Below, piece by piece: positions 41,355 to 41,618 of a stretch of 41,618 bases of DNA. Origin of the DNA: Roseofilum casamattae BLCC-M143 (GTDB lineage Bacteria > Cyanobacteriota > Cyanobacteriia > Cyanobacteriales > Desertifilaceae); the NCBI RefSeq assembly GCF_030068455.1, contig NZ_JAQOSQ010000031.1:1-41618 (forward strand). The letters are read 5' to 3'. How positions within the stretch are numbered: position 1 is the first letter of the stretch; every line of letters starts with the position of its first letter. The position numbers were made by a program, and so were the translations under genes. The notes below the pieces were generated by a model. The model did not search any database and was not told the DNA's origin. It saw only the letters and a program-made list of their open reading frames with translations.

Positions 41355-41618
41355 ATGCAACATAGTAACTCCATTCGAGAGCAATTACGACCTCATCTGG
41401 GCTGGCATGGAGCCCGACTCTCCTTCGTCGCCTTATTCATCATCGCTTTATTCCGAGCCAAAACGGTTAACCTAGCGGAACTGGCCTTTGAAGCCCTATT
41501 TCCCGGAGTCAAGATTGCCTACCTCACTGGCGACCGAGAGTTCGTCGGCAAGCCTTGGCTCTCGTTCCTGATGCTCGACGAACCAATTCGGTTCCGTTTG
41601 CGCATTCGTCAAACTGAC
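41355..41618 (+). pseudogene. IS4-family transposase with in-frame internal deletion (partial at window edge)
   Basis: The frame starts MQHSNSIREQLRPHLGWHGA, RLSFVALFIIALFRAKTVNL, a typical IS4 N-terminus. After AELA (residue 44, near 41486) it jumps to ALFPGVKIAYLTGDREFVGK, PWLSFLMLDEPIRFRLRIR, which belongs well over 100 residues further on in full-length relatives. The first catalytic Asp (in the LSLDRTxW region) is therefore lost, while the second (D60 in TGDREFVG) remains. The reading frame is kept across the deletion and runs off the right edge. It cannot transpose by itself, though it may have kept DNA-binding ability. Confidence 0.7.

Noticed and set aside
40873-41475. 200-residue plus-strand frame across the right end
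   Set aside because: It is antisense to the Uma2 remnant and out of frame with the IS4 transposase; no family resemblance and low-complexity Ala/Leu/Arg runs.
1-41618. GCGATCGC repeats as a novel element
   Set aside because: This is the known HIP1 octamer, a general feature of many cyanobacterial genomes.
1-41618. tRNA or rRNA genes
   Set aside because: No TTCGA-type T-loop with flanking acceptor stem was found in the intergenic stretches; GGTCGAATC at about 1345 lies inside the integrase remnant and lacks a cloverleaf.

Overview
The window is chromosomal DNA of a cyanobacterium. The evidence is the very dense HIP1 octamer GCGATCGC and its GGCGATCGCC variants inside and between genes, the cyanobacterial flavour of the housekeeping proteins (LeuRS, ThiG, PurB, DnaX, LpxB, GcvH), the many sensor/cyclase/GGDEF proteins, and the Uma2/Rpn nuclease genes and decayed insertion sequences typical of these genomes. 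I do not assign a genus. I saw no tRNA, rRNA or CRISPR array.

Layout. 1-1570 is a graveyard of mobile DNA. An IS630-type element runs off the left edge and has cut a DUF4277 (IS1634-type) transposase. Next come a frameshifted IS701-like remnant and a tyrosine recombinase that has lost its catalytic domain. 1571-2036 carries paired 20-bp repeats, a 17-bp-stem inverted repeat and an orphan open frame, and may be an old attachment or control region. 2037-7274 holds an OmpA-like protein, a two-gene unit (PhnD-type binding protein plus sensor histidine kinase) and an AtzG/AtzE-like amidase pair. 7361-8025 contains decayed toxin-antitoxin genes. 8237-15082 is a glycan region: a polyprenyl-linked type GT2, then two divergent mini-operons, each containing a GT4 glycosyltransferase and a sulfotransferase, pointing to a sulfated surface glycan or glycolipid. 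15171-20250 has an NTF2-like secreted protein, murG, leuS and a structured intergenic element. 20251-28472 has a double ArsA/Get3 ATPase, a Uma2+Rpn nuclease-like pair, tex, a vapB with truncated vapC, a SpoU methyltransferase and prmA. 28493-40833 has a Cache-HAMP-PAS-PAS adenylate cyclase, purB, an SH3 protein, a papain-like/SLH protein, thiG, dnaX, lpxB, a REC-GAF-GGDEF regulator and gcvH. 40862-41618 is decayed again: a frameshifted, N-truncated Uma2 gene and an IS4 transposase carrying an in-frame internal deletion.

How the genes fit together. Most housekeeping genes are single and unlinked by pathway. The coherent units are the PhnD-like protein with its kinase, AtzG with AtzE (4-bp overlap), the mirrored GT4/sulfotransferase operons, and Uma2 with Rpn. 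Four convergent pairs overlap at their 3' ends. In two toxin-antitoxin loci the antitoxin-like gene is intact and the toxin-like gene is cut short, and a HicB-like remnant lies beside one of them.

All functional calls rest on reading the translated sequence and recalling family motifs. No database search was run.
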